From the NCBI GenBank assembly GCA_033344775.1, contig JAWPMT010000005.1:1843501-1907500 (forward strand): DNA of 64,000 nt. The letters run 5' to 3'. The position numbers and the translations under genes are program-made. Origin of the DNA: Cytophagales bacterium. Lineage in GTDB: Bacteria; Bacteroidota; Bacteroidia; Cytophagales; Cyclobacteriaceae. The stretch's first letter is position 1; every line of letters begins with the position of its first letter. Shown here piece after piece: positions 53,038-61,732 of the stretch. The notes below the pieces were generated by a model, which did not search any database, was not told the DNA's origin, and saw only the letters and a list, made by a program, of their open reading frames with translations.

Positions 53038-54915
53038 TCAGCTACCTATATAGCGCTCATACCACTTCTGAAATACGTACATCGACCAAATCTTGATGTG
53101 CACATCCGCAGGGTCCATGGAATGAAGTCTCCGTCTGATCTTACTGATCTCCTGCCAACGGAAAATTCCCTGCGCCTCGATGCGATCCCTGTCAAAAACA
53201 TACCTGGACAGTTCCAGCTTGAGTTCTTTTTTGAACCAACTCATGATCGGCACCTCAAAGCCATGTTTTGGTCTGCTATAAAGTTCTTCAGGTAAGATCT
53301 GCCGAAAAGCTTCACGCAATAAAATTTTTCTGTTTTTGCCCTGCACTTTGAATTCCGCTGGCAAGGAGAAGGCAAAATCCACCACCTCATGATCAAGAAA
53401 AGGCACACGAACTTCTAGTGCATTTGCCATGGACATCAGGTCCACTTTCCGCAACATGTCCCCAGGCAACACAATGGACACATCTCTGGCGAGCATGGTA
53501 TTCAAATCAGGTGAAATTCCCAATGTCAAAGACTTGAATCGATCTTCGATCAACGCTGGACTTACTGGGTTTGCCAGCATTTTGGCTACTTGCTCTTCTC
53601 TGATAAATGCTGCCAAAAACCAATATTTCTCTGCCGGACTCAGTTTTAGGATACTGGCGTATCGATCCAGCTGACGAAATCGGTCCGTAAGCTTCACATA
53701 GCGCGACTTTGGTAAGTACTTCCAAAACCAACGACCTAATTGAACCATGCGATTGAAGCTACTCTGCTGATAGCTCATGTCCCAGGCGGCATGTTTGTTG
53801 TAGCCGGAAAAGACCTCATCGGCTCCATCTCCGGAAAGTGCTACAGTCACTTTTTCTTTCGTCAATTGGCTCAGAATGTAAACTGGAATCGAAGAAGAAT
53901 CGGCAAAAGGCTCATCTATATAATCCACAATATCACCGACATGCTGAAGTAAATCATCATTGGATAACTTGAAGACCTGATGATCTGTCTTGAACTTTTC
54001 AGCCACCAAATTGGCATACTGGGTTTCATCAAAATAGCGATTGTCTTTGAAGCCAATCGAAAAGGTCTTCAGGTCACTGACACGTTCACTGGCCAGCGCC
54101 ACAATCACCGAAGAATCAATTCCACCACTTAGGAAAGCTCCCAGCGGCACATCTGAGACCAGTCGCCGATCCACCGACTTGCGTATTTTTTCGATGATCT
54201 GCTCCTTCGCTTTTTCAAAAGTAATGGCGACATCATTTTGCGGATTGATGGCATAATAAGGGGAAAATGTTGCTTCTCCTTCGATCACGTGTCCGCAATG
54301 TCCGGGTTGCAATTTTTTCACTCCATCCAGCATGGATTGATTATCAGGCACGTAGGTGAGCTGAAAATATTGATGCAACGAAGTTTGATCAATGACCTTC
54401 GGAATTCCATAAGCCAGCAAGGACTTCATCTCTGATGCGAAAATGAACTTGTCATCATCCTGATAATACAACAGGGGTTTGATCCCAAATCGATCTCTGG
54501 CCAGGAAAAGCGACTTTCGATGGGTATCGTAGATGGCAAATGCAAAAAACCCATTGAATTTTCTAACCGCTTCCTCGCCCCAGGTCATGTAAGCCTGTAG
54601 CACCACTTCCGTATCACAGGTCGTGCGGAAATTGACACCTCCTGCCTTCAATCGCGCCCTAAGCTCCTGATAGTTGTATACTTCTCCATTGTAGATGATG
54701 GCATATCTTCCTGAAGCATCCCAGAAGGGCTGATTTGCCTCCGGGCTTACATCGATGATCGAGAGCCTTCGGTGACCTAGCCCGACAGATTCATCAAACC
54801 ACGAGCCATGGTGATCTGGGCCTCTTTTTTCCAGAGAACGTGTCGCTTGTTCCAAATGCACCAACTGCATTCGCCCGACGACATTAAAAGACAGGATACC
54901 GGTAATTCCGCACAT
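53038..54915 (-). CDS. asnB: Asparagine synthase (glutamine-hydrolysing)
   Basis: 625 aa. The start at 54915 is set by the mature N-terminus MCGITGIL, where Cys2 is the glutaminase nucleophile; the longer frame would hide it. Glutaminase domain about 2-210 (RGPDHHGSW near 33, YNGEVYNYQELR near 76, FNGFFAFAIYD near 120, RDRFGIKPLLYY near 138). The synthetase domain begins with LGAFLSGGIDSSVIVALAS near 232-250 (ATP-pyrophosphatase loop) and contains ALSGDGADEVFSGY near 340. It makes asparagine, or amidates a surface-sugar precursor as many exopolysaccharide-linked homologues do. The neighbouring methyltransferase and GDP-mannose enzyme allow the latter, but this is inference. Confidence 0.93.
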   Translation of the reverse strand: MCGITGILSFNVVGRMQLVHLEQATRSLEKRGPDHHGSWFDESVGLGHRRLSIIDVSPEANQPFWDASGRYAIIYNGEVYNYQELRARLKAGGVNFRTTCDTEVVLQAYMTWGEEAVRKFNGFFAFAIYDTHRKSLFLARDRFGIKPLLYYQDDDKFIFASEMKSLLAYGIPKVIDQTSLHQYFQLTYVPDNQSMLDGVKKLQPGHCGHVIEGEATFSPYYAINPQNDVAITFEKAKEQIIEKIRKSVDRRLVSDVPLGAFLSGGIDSSVIVALASERVSDLKTFSIGFKDNRYFDETQYANLVAEKFKTDHQVFKLSNDDLLQHVGDIVDYIDEPFADSSSIPVYILSQLTKEKVTVALSGDGADEVFSGYNKHAAWDMSYQQSSFNRMVQLGRWFWKYLPKSRYVKLTDRFRQLDRYASILKLSPAEKYWFLAAFIREEQVAKMLANPVSPALIEDRFKSLTLGISPDLNTMLARDVSIVLPGDMLRKVDLMSMANALEVRVPFLDHEVVDFAFSLPAEFKVQGKNRKILLREAFRQILPEELYSRPKHGFEVPIMSWFKKELKLELSRYVFDRDRIEAQGIFRWQEISKIRRRLHSMDPADVHIKIWSMYVFQKWYERYIGS

Positions 54916-54990
54916 TGAAGCGAATTTTATTCGATTTACAGGCAAATCCAACTGTACCTTTGGGTTATTGTAAAAGCACACGTTCAAAAC

Positions 54991-55488
54991 ATGAAGATCA
55001 ACACCGCGATCAACCCAAAAAACTGGCTATTTCTGCTTAGTCTCGGGCTATTTTTTACCCTGGCCATTACGCCAGCACAAGCACAGAACAAGAAAAAAAG
55101 ACGGAAAATCTCTACTGTGATCAGTACAGCAAGAAGCTACATTGGCACACCTTATCGGTATGGAGGCAACACCAAGAGCGGAATTGATTGTTCTGGATTG
55201 ATCCAAAAATGCTACAGCAAGATCAATGTGAAGCTACCTCGGACTGCCAAAGAACAAAGTAAAATTGGCAACAATAAATCATGGGAAACGATCCGTGAGG
55301 GAGATATTGTCTATTTCAAATTCAAACAGAAAGGTGAGAAGTGGTATCACACGGGCATGATCACCAAAGCAACTAAAGATGAGGTCAAATTCATCCATGC
55401 CTCCACCAGCCGGGGAGTGGTCGAATCCAACCTCAAATCTGATTATTACCGAAAGAATGTAAAGAAGTTCAGGCGGGTGATTAAGTGA
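54991..55488 (+). CDS. NlpC/P60 family peptidoglycan endopeptidase
   Basis: 165 aa. The signal peptide is about residues 1-32 ([21 protein letters not shown]). The NlpC/P60 domain covers about 48-160: [29 protein letters not shown] with the catalytic Cys, GDIVYFKF, and HTGMITK with the catalytic His; the third polar residue is in FIHASTSRG. It cleaves cell-wall stem peptides, usually D-Glu-mDAP bonds. It is divergent from asnB. Confidence 0.92.
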   Translation: MKINTAINPKNWLFLLSLGLFFTLAITPAQAQNKKKRRKISTVISTARSYIGTPYRYGGNTKSGIDCSGLIQKCYSKINVKLPRTAKEQSKIGNNKSWETIREGDIVYFKFKQKGEKWYHTGMITKATKDEVKFIHASTSRGVVESNLKSDYYRKNVKKFRRVIK

Positions 55489-55506
55489 TAGCTGTCCAAT
55501 TGTTTG

Positions 55507-57591
55507 TTACCCCTTCCAGAACTTATATCCCGTATGAAGCCATAGGAATTTGAATTTCAAGGATATGATCTCCAATTGTTCTTTTGGGAAATTAGCGATA
55601 CCGTGACCTCCATTGGTCACATGTATGAAGTTCTGGGAATTGGCTGAATATTCCTTGAGCAGGGCCATAAATCGATAGGATTGAGAAGGCGCCACCCTTG
55701 TATCATTAGAACCTGTAATAATTAGAAAAGATGGGTATTTTTCACCTTTGCGAAGGGTGTGGATCGGTGACAAATTAAGTCTGTTTATAAACGTTGCAGA
55801 ATCCAAGGGATCGCCAAACTCCTCTCGATTAATTTCCAGATTGCCTATCGATTGTACTGTAAAATTCACTAAATCAAATATGCCAGCTTTAGCTATAACC
55901 CCCTTGAATAAATCAGGTCGCTGAATGCCTGCAGCTGCTACCAGAAACCCACCGTGGGAGCCGCCTTCAAGAAATATATTACCAGATCGCACATATTTTT
56001 TCTTGATAAGGTACTCTGCTGCCGCAATAACGTCATCTATGGTCTTTTGCTTTTTAAGTCCTCTACCAGCAAGGGCCCAATCCGCTCCACGGGCACTACT
56101 TCCCCTAATACCAGGGAATACCAGCACACCTCCGTTTTTAACAAACAGACGGCTTTCCCAGCTAAAGGAAGGTTCTTGATCTAACCCATATCCACCGTAT
56201 ACCTTGATAAGCAAAGGTTGATCTCCGTTCTTTTTGAACGTATCTTTATTATAAAGAATGGTGATGGGAACATTAACCCCATCTTTACTCTGAAAGTTGG
56301 TCAGCTCTGCCTCCCAATTTACGGTCCTGTTACGACCAAAGTAAGAGATATAAGTATTGCTCCTAAAATCAGTTGTCAGATTATTTAGATCAATTGTCTC
56401 CACATTTCTTTCCGATAGATAATGATTATGCAAACAATAAGCCTCTGACCCTTCCTCTCCTGAAATAAATTCGATACTGGATCCTTCGTATGTCGGAACT
56501 TTCAATTTCATCTTTCCGACCTCATCTACTATGATCCCCAGGTATCTCCCTTCGGAATGATACTTAAGTCCATAGTACTGATCATTTAGCATGGTCACAT
56601 CTTTCAACACCAGCTCATTGGCCGCCAAGAAGGAGGTATATTGATTGATCTTTCTAGTATTGAACTTCAGTACTTCAAAGTTTGGATCTCTCAGGTCTGT
56701 ACGCATTAGAACGGAATCACCATGTTGCACAATGGGATCGAAAGTAATCCTGTAGGGACTACTGTAGACAAAAAAGGGCCTGAGGGGAGAAAAATCACCT
56801 AATTCAATTTTTGTAATGGCTCTTTTCCATGCTGATTTGATCCTAATAGGATGAAATACAAGGATGGATTTAGTGTCTTCAATCTGTGCAAATTCAAATT
56901 GCCGAATAGACTTGCTGTCAGCATTCACAAATATGTTTTTGTCCGAACTTTGTGGTGTATTGAATTCATGAAAAGCAATTCGTTGATTTGATCGCAGTGA
57001 CTTTAGTTCTGTAGGCGGATCGTATCTTTCGTAGTAAAATCCCCTGCCATGAAAAATAACCCTGGACCTAATGACACCTTCGAGTTTATCGATCAACTGC
57101 TTACTCTCCAGGTCATAAACTAGTAATTCCTTCCAGTCGCTGCCAGAGTGTGAAACGGCAGCCACAAGAAATAACTCACTGTCTGTTATCCAATAATTGG
57201 TGATAGAAGGATAGTCGTTCTTGCTTCGTTTGAAATCCTGACATTTGATCAATATTCCGAACTCTTCTTCCTTGCCCAGCACATAGTATTTCAACCTTGG
57301 AGGTGCCTTTGATGCCACCACAAGATCAAACTTATATCGGTTGGTTTTGCGTATATAGGAGTTTTTTGGTGCATATAATACGCTATTAAGTTTTTTAAAG
57401 TCTGATCTTTTAAATACCTCCGACTGATTTTCTTGCTGATAAGTCAACCAGTTCTGAACCGTATCGGAGGTCACATCTTCCATCCAACCGTAAGGATGAT
57501 CGACTTTTTGTCCAAAAACTATCTGTTGTTCCTGAGAAAGAACACTAAAAGCAAAAAAGATAATTAAAAGGAAGAAGTAAATTTTAGTCAT
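55507..57591 (-). CDS. Prolyl oligopeptidase family protein (S9A)
   Basis: 694 aa with signal peptide MTKIYFFLLIIFFAFSVLS. N-terminal S9A propeller region about 20-410 starts VDHPYGWMEDVTSDTVQNWL (PYxWLEd motif). The catalytic domain has Ser in FLEGGSHGGFLVAAAG near 539-554, Asp in ITGSNDTRVAPSQS near 631-644 and His in TNGGHGIANFPKE near 668. It cleaves after proline in short peptides; the signal implies a periplasmic or secreted enzyme. It is convergent with the NlpC/P60 gene, 18 bases apart, with no obvious terminator. Confidence 0.9.
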   Translation of the reverse strand: MTKIYFFLLIIFFAFSVLSQEQQIVFGQKVDHPYGWMEDVTSDTVQNWLTYQQENQSEVFKRSDFKKLNSVLYAPKNSYIRKTNRYKFDLVVASKAPPRLKYYVLGKEEEFGILIKCQDFKRSKNDYPSITNYWITDSELFLVAAVSHSGSDWKELLVYDLESKQLIDKLEGVIRSRVIFHGRGFYYERYDPPTELKSLRSNQRIAFHEFNTPQSSDKNIFVNADSKSIRQFEFAQIEDTKSILVFHPIRIKSAWKRAITKIELGDFSPLRPFFVYSSPYRITFDPIVQHGDSVLMRTDLRDPNFEVLKFNTRKINQYTSFLAANELVLKDVTMLNDQYYGLKYHSEGRYLGIIVDEVGKMKLKVPTYEGSSIEFISGEEGSEAYCLHNHYLSERNVETIDLNNLTTDFRSNTYISYFGRNRTVNWEAELTNFQSKDGVNVPITILYNKDTFKKNGDQPLLIKVYGGYGLDQEPSFSWESRLFVKNGGVLVFPGIRGSSARGADWALAGRGLKKQKTIDDVIAAAEYLIKKKYVRSGNIFLEGGSHGGFLVAAAGIQRPDLFKGVIAKAGIFDLVNFTVQSIGNLEINREEFGDPLDSATFINRLNLSPIHTLRKGEKYPSFLIITGSNDTRVAPSQSYRFMALLKEYSANSQNFIHVTNGGHGIANFPKEQLEIISLKFKFLWLHTGYKFWKG

Positions 57592-57700
57592 TGAACATTA
57601 GTTGATTCAACCCCTAAAATACAAAGAGGACATGAAACCATAAGTCAAATTAGATTTGACTAGTAAGAATCTCAATTTTGCCTATATTCGCCTTCCATTT

Positions 57701-57777
57701 GGGGATGTAGCTCAGTTGGCTAGAGCGCTTGACTGGCAGTCAAGAGGTCGTCGGTTCGAATCCGATCTTCTCCACCA
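57701..57777 (+). tRNA. tRNA-Ala (anticodon GGC)
   Basis: A full cloverleaf can be drawn. The D stem is GCTC/GAGC, the anticodon stem CTTGA/TCAAG with loop CTGGCAG and anticodon GGC at 57735-57737, the T stem GTCGG/CCGAT with TTCGAAT loop, and CCA is encoded. The acceptor stem has the G3:U70 pair that is the alanine identity element, plus one T:T mismatch at 6:67. The 3' half lies opposite the end of the serine recombinase gene. Confidence 0.95.
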
Positions 57778-59359
57778 AATGAGGGAAAGTATTTTTAGAA
57801 TACTTTCCCTTTTCTTTTTCCTCTCTGTAATGAGCTGATAGTGTGGGTATTACACTGAAATATATGTTTACTCTTTCGGTTCGAACTTCGTCTTTTTCTC
57901 GATTATACCTGATTCCCTCTGGAAATACCAGAGATTGAATATTTTGCTTGCCCAGAATATCTGCTTCTCGCCACATTTTCAGCAAGTTACCGCTCAAATT
58001 GACGGTGTATTCTACGCATTGTTCAAGGTTCGAACTGCTAATTGAGGCATTTTCTAACATTCCCTCGATTTCCAATTTCTCCCCCTGGTATTTTAGGTGA
58101 TATTTCTCGTATATGGGGCGATCTATCTCCCCAATAGCGAATCTTTCCTCTATGGTTTCCAGCCTGCCTGTAACCTCTGTTAAATTGGCTTTGTAAGCCT
58201 TTAACTCCTGTAGCTTATCCTCATTCAGCTTGAAGAACAGTTTCTTCATCTGAGCGGCTAATATGTCTCGATATCGGCGATCTAATTGAAAGCTGCTGAG
58301 TAGCGATTCAAATCCCTGTTTGACTACATCTGCGTTCCTGTTTTTGCTACATCCTTTCGTTCTGCACTTGTAGTAGTACAAGCCTTTCTTCTTGACCAAG
58401 TAACCAGTCATAGGCGCTCCACAATCATCACACTTGGTGAATACCTTCAATGGCAGTCTATCATTGTGTAGTTGCACCTTGTATCCCTTCTTTCTCGGAC
58501 GATTATGATTGGGGTCATTGATCTTCCAGAATAGCTCTTCGGTAATCAGAGGGATGTGTTTTCCTCGATGCACTTCTCCTGGAAGTAGGCTGGTGGTTAG
58601 CACGCCGCAATAAAATGGATTTTGAAAGATATGGGACAGCTTCTTGTCTGTCATTTTTAACCCTTGATTGGTTAAGCGCTGGGCAATATCAACATTCGGC
58701 ATGTCTCTTTCAGCCTTCCAATGAAACGCTTGTCTGAGCAGTTCTCCTTCTTCTGTGATAATGAGTTCATGCTTATCGGCTGTTTGTCCCTTGTTCAGGT
58801 TCTTATAGCCAATTGGAATAGCCCATACCCAATGCCCCTCTCTGATCTTTTCGCGCATTCCTGTAATACACTTTTCTGTTCTTTGGGTATTGTCAAACTT
58901 GCCGAACAGATAGAACATGTCTCTTTGGAAAGCTCCTGTTGCATTTTCGGGATTGACTTCCTGAGTGACTGATAAAGTTGAGACACCATACTTCTTTTGT
59001 AAGTCCTCGCTGATCATCGCTCCATTGTTACCAGAGCGGGAAAATCGATCATAGGAATAGACAATGATGGCCGAAACGTTCTTTGATCGCTTTACATAGT
59101 TGATCATGCGTTGAAACTCCTTTCGGTCATCTGATTTAGCTGATTCGTAAGTGCCTCCAAAGAAAGCAACAACATTCAATTCCTTTCTGCGAGCAAATTC
59201 CTTACAGTACTTCATCTGTGTATCCAAACTTGCCCCATTCTCCATTTGGTCTCTGGAGGATACACGGGTATAGATGACGACATCTCTTGAATTCCTGATG
59301 GGTACACGAACGTTTTTGTTAGCGAACTTCAGGAACCTGTCTAAGTTTTTATTGCTCAT
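57740..59359 (-). CDS. Large serine recombinase of an integrated element
   Basis: 539 aa from the ATG at 59359 (MSNKNLDRFLKF). Resolvase catalytic domain about 24-180: VVIYTRVSSRDQ near 27-38 holds the nucleophile Ser, GTYESAKSDDRKEFQRM near 66-82, and IVYSYDRFSRSG near 99-110. The Recombinase domain covers about 195-300, then a zinc ribbon (TKCDDCGAPMTGY, then CRTKGCSKN) near 308-335, then a coiled coil to about 420. The family catalyses site-specific integration and excision. The frame continues through a terminator and into the antisense of tRNA-Ala (LVEKIGFEPTTS), stopping in the anticodon stem. This fits integration at the tRNA; the true C-terminus in the excised form would differ. Confidence 0.92.
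   Translation of the reverse strand: MSNKNLDRFLKFANKNVRVPIRNSRDVVIYTRVSSRDQMENGASLDTQMKYCKEFARRKELNVVAFFGGTYESAKSDDRKEFQRMINYVKRSKNVSAIIVYSYDRFSRSGNNGAMISEDLQKKYGVSTLSVTQEVNPENATGAFQRDMFYLFGKFDNTQRTEKCITGMREKIREGHWVWAIPIGYKNLNKGQTADKHELIITEEGELLRQAFHWKAERDMPNVDIAQRLTNQGLKMTDKKLSHIFQNPFYCGVLTTSLLPGEVHRGKHIPLITEELFWKINDPNHNRPRKKGYKVQLHNDRLPLKVFTKCDDCGAPMTGYLVKKKGLYYYKCRTKGCSKNRNADVVKQGFESLLSSFQLDRRYRDILAAQMKKLFFKLNEDKLQELKAYKANLTEVTGRLETIEERFAIGEIDRPIYEKYHLKYQGEKLEIEGMLENASISSSNLEQCVEYTVNLSGNLLKMWREADILGKQNIQSLVFPEGIRYNREKDEVRTERVNIYFSVIPTLSAHYREEKEKGKYSKNTFPHLVEKIGFEPTTS
57783..57809. terminator. Strong hairpin terminator behind the tRNA
   Basis: GGGAAAGTATT pairs perfectly with AATACTTTCCC around a 5-base loop and is followed by TTTTCTTTTT on the plus strand. 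It should end the tRNA transcript. It lies inside the 3' end of the recombinase reading frame. Confidence 0.85.
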
Positions 59360-59363
59360 AATG

Positions 59364-59549
59364 CTATGATGTCTTAGGTGTACTAACGTAGTTTTCGTAG
59401 ATAAGGATGCAAAAGCCATGAAGAAAATCGATGAGTTCCTGCCCTTGTTCTTCATCAATATCCTCAAAACCGTCAAACTGTCTTAGTTCTTCGATAGTGA
59501 GCCTCGTCTCCTGTATGTCTTTCCTTTCTGATATTGAACTTTGCCGCAT
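59364..59549 (-). CDS. Small acidic protein preceding the recombinase
   Basis: 61 aa (MRQSSISERKDIQETRLTIE ... ENYVSTPKTS). It is acidic and helical over about 18-52 (LTIEELRQFDGFEDIDEEQGQELIDFL). It ends 4 bases before the recombinase start, so the two are probably translated together. I recognise no family. The codon use looks coding and the length suits a recombination-directionality or control factor, which is an inference from position only. Confidence 0.55.
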   Translation of the reverse strand: MRQSSISERKDIQETRLTIEELRQFDGFEDIDEEQGQELIDFLHGFCILIYENYVSTPKTS

Positions 59550-59828
59550 GATGTCGTTTAGCTATTCCTTTCACTGTTGTTATGAGGATAAGATTAGCTG
59601 TGAGGAGGAAACAAGACAAGGTTCGCTTTTGTACCAAGGGTATAAACTAATGTTTGACTAAAAAAACTTGATTCATCTTCAATAAGGATGATAATACCCG
59701 TTTTATCGTGTCAAAATGCCCCATTTTATTCCAATTAAACAACCGTCAAAAAGTGCTCCTTATTTTCAGCTTAAATTGAACTTGTTTTTGTATCCTTTTT
59801 TGGCTCATCCTATTTCTTATAGCAGCAT

Positions 59829-60305
59829 TCAATTATGTTCTTCAGTCTTTGGAGATAGCTTAGAAATGAATTGCAGGAAAGTACTTTCAAGCAAGTCGTA
59901 TTTCTCGACAAATCCTTCATAGTAGTAAGGAACCGATAGCTTCTCCTCACACTTTTTAGCCCCGTAAAGGATGTTCCGTTTTGTTAATCCAAAGTCTTCA
60001 GCGATTTTGGAATAGCTCAATCCCGTGTATTTTTTGAGTAAATGATAGCAAACCATCCTCGCGTCTCTGTATTCCTGGATGTTGGAAGTGAAGAACAGTT
60101 TGTCATTGAGTTCGAAGACGCGGATGCACTCTGTAATCAGGTAGCGGGATAGCATCTGGAACTTCTGGGGTTGAGAGACGGCAATGTCTGAGGAGTCGAT
60201 AAAACTTGAAAGTAAAAAGATGGTTTTGTCTAATCCGATCTTGCCGATTACCTGGTCGATTTGTTGTTGTAATTTGCTGTAATTGTTCAGGGTTTTGTTA
60301 CTCAT
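59829..60305 (-). CDS. Stand-alone DnaA-domain-IV-like HTH protein
   Basis: 158 aa (MSNKTLNNYSKLQQQIDQVIG). The N-terminal 65 residues are helical with no recognised fold. The C-terminal part, YRDARMVCYHLLKKYTGLSY then SKIAEDFGLTKRNILYGAKKCEEKL (about 78-122), follows the pattern of the DnaA DNA-binding domain (helix, loop, helix-turn-helix, then a long helix). It lacks the DHxTV contact motif of true DnaA. No AAA+ ATPase domain is present. It is upstream of the 61-aa and recombinase genes (about 280 bases) and its start codon lies inside an array of 11-bp repeats, so it may bind its own leader. Confidence 0.6.
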   Translation of the reverse strand: MSNKTLNNYSKLQQQIDQVIGKIGLDKTIFLLSSFIDSSDIAVSQPQKFQMLSRYLITECIRVFELNDKLFFTSNIQEYRDARMVCYHLLKKYTGLSYSKIAEDFGLTKRNILYGAKKCEEKLSVPYYYEGFVEKYDLLESTFLQFISKLSPKTEEHN

Positions 60306-60391
60306 TGTAAATTAGATGTAAAGCGAGATGAAACTCATTGTAAACTATTTGAAAACTGAGGTGAAAGAAATTGTAAACTAGTTCAAGTATT
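60304..60391 (-). repeat. Array of 11-bp phased repeats in the leader of the HTH gene
   Basis: On the plus strand ATTGTAAAYTA occurs at 60304, 60337 and 60370, exactly 33 bases apart. The intervening sequence divides into 11-mers with the same TG-x-AAA core: ATTGTAAATTA, GATGTAAAGCG, AGATGAAACTC, ATTGTAAACTA, TTTGAAAACTG, AGGTGAAAGAA, ATTGTAAACTA, GTTCAAGTATT. On the coding strand the core is TTTACA. The first copy overlaps the start codon of the 158-aa protein. Phasing near one helical turn suggests cooperative protein binding. Confidence 0.65.
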
Positions 60392-61732
60392 TGTCTATCA
60401 ATCACTTACAAGTATAATTAAGCTGCTTTCTAAAGTCAATTTTCGTCGAAATTTCTGTGTCTGAAAATGGCAAATCGGTACAAAAAAATACCTTCACACT
60501 TACCTTATCTACCCCCATTTAGTGGTGATAATTGATGAGAATGTTCGGAAGGTTACTTCGAGGCTACCAATAAGTGATATTAGGATTGTTCAATTTCAAA
60601 GAAGGGTGATGTGAGTTTTTCTCACGAGGCACCTGGCAGTAAGACTAATTGATGGGAAAATCAGCTATTCCATTTAAAGAATTGAGATCATTAGTCTACT
60701 TTCTATTATCTAAGGACTTGACCTTTCTTCGATACGGTATTGGTTCTCTCAATGATCGTTCCTTTGGACATAAGAGACTCCTGTCTTACGCTATTTAGCT
60801 ACCTCCTAAATTGAAGGTTTAATTATCCCTCATATAAATTACTGCCTACTAGGTGTTGAGATAGATCGTCCAAATTCCCTTTTAGTTGATAGAGTCAGAT
60901 TGGAATGTCAGATGTGAACAGTCATTATCTATGAGCAGATCGATAAGAATTAAGGAAAGCTATTTGCTTAGAAAAGTGAGATTCCGTTCCTTTCTTCAAA
61001 AGAAATATCCATAAAAATATGATTTTTCTAAGCTACTCTTAAAGAATCCCTTTTGAATAATTGCACTTGACAAAGAATTTCGCATAGAAATGTCATGCCT
61101 ATTCCTAATGGAATATTGCCTAAGAAGATCAGCTCCTTAAGGAAGGTTGTGTTGATAGTTCTAAATTACCCTAAATGTGCTTATTTTTCGAGATTTAAGA
61201 TGCAGGTACGCTAAAGAAGCTTGTTTTGATTAAATCGCATGCTGATATGAAAATCTCCGCATGTCCTTAAGAAAAATTGATCTAGAAGAAGAATTCCTAA
61301 GGAAACCTCTTTGATGTAGCTACATTCAAAGTCTTGCTATTTTCAGCTTCTTCCTCCTTTAGCGAGGAGATACCTTTGCTAAGGAATTTTAAAAATTGCT
61401 AAGGAATTTATTATTCCCATACTCCTAAAGGCGGGTGTGTTGAAATTTGAAAATCATTAAGGAAACTCAGCAATGTGAGCACTTTTCATGAGCGAACTCG
61501 TCTTTATGAAGTCAATGCCTCATACATGGTGTCAAAAAAGGGCAGGTGCGCTTAAGAAGCTCGTTTTGATCAGGGCCCATGCGAATCTAATTTACATCTC
61601 TTCCCTAAGGAGGATTGGTATTACTTGCCAGATCGACTTACGCTTAGCAGAATTCAATTGCATAGCTAATTTTATTTTCTTTCCTTTTTCATCTCTTCTT
61701 GCTAATTATTGCAATATGGAGAGTATTGAGAA
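60392..61732. other. Gene-free, palindrome-rich stretch
   Basis: About 1.3 kb without a convincing gene on either strand. It holds many copies of TAAGGA or its palindromic forms (CCTTAAGG near 61136, TTCCTAAGGAA near 61294, TTGCTAAGGAATTT at 61376 and 61396, TTAAGGAAA near 61458, CCCTAAGGAGG near 61612), a 23-base near-perfect palindrome (61309-61331), and a pair of related 30-base segments (61202 and 61542). Base composition is more AT-rich than the flanks. Confidence 0.55.
61309..61331. promoter_or_regulatory. 23-base near-perfect palindrome
   Basis: CTTTGATGTAGCTACA followed by TTCAAAG reads almost the same on both strands; the arms differ only by the offset of one T/A near the outer third. 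It is a good candidate for a dimeric protein binding site. No gene starts within 150 bases. Confidence 0.4.

Noticed and set aside
57644-57660. GTCAAAT-TAG-ATTTGAC inverted repeat before tRNA-Ala
   Set aside because: Short arms, no T-tract and no clear promoter spacing; not enough to call an operator or terminator.
60652-60798. 48-residue frame MGKSAIPFKELRSLVYFL...
   Set aside because: No homology recalled, no ribosome site, and it lies in the repeat-rich non-coding stretch; may be chance.
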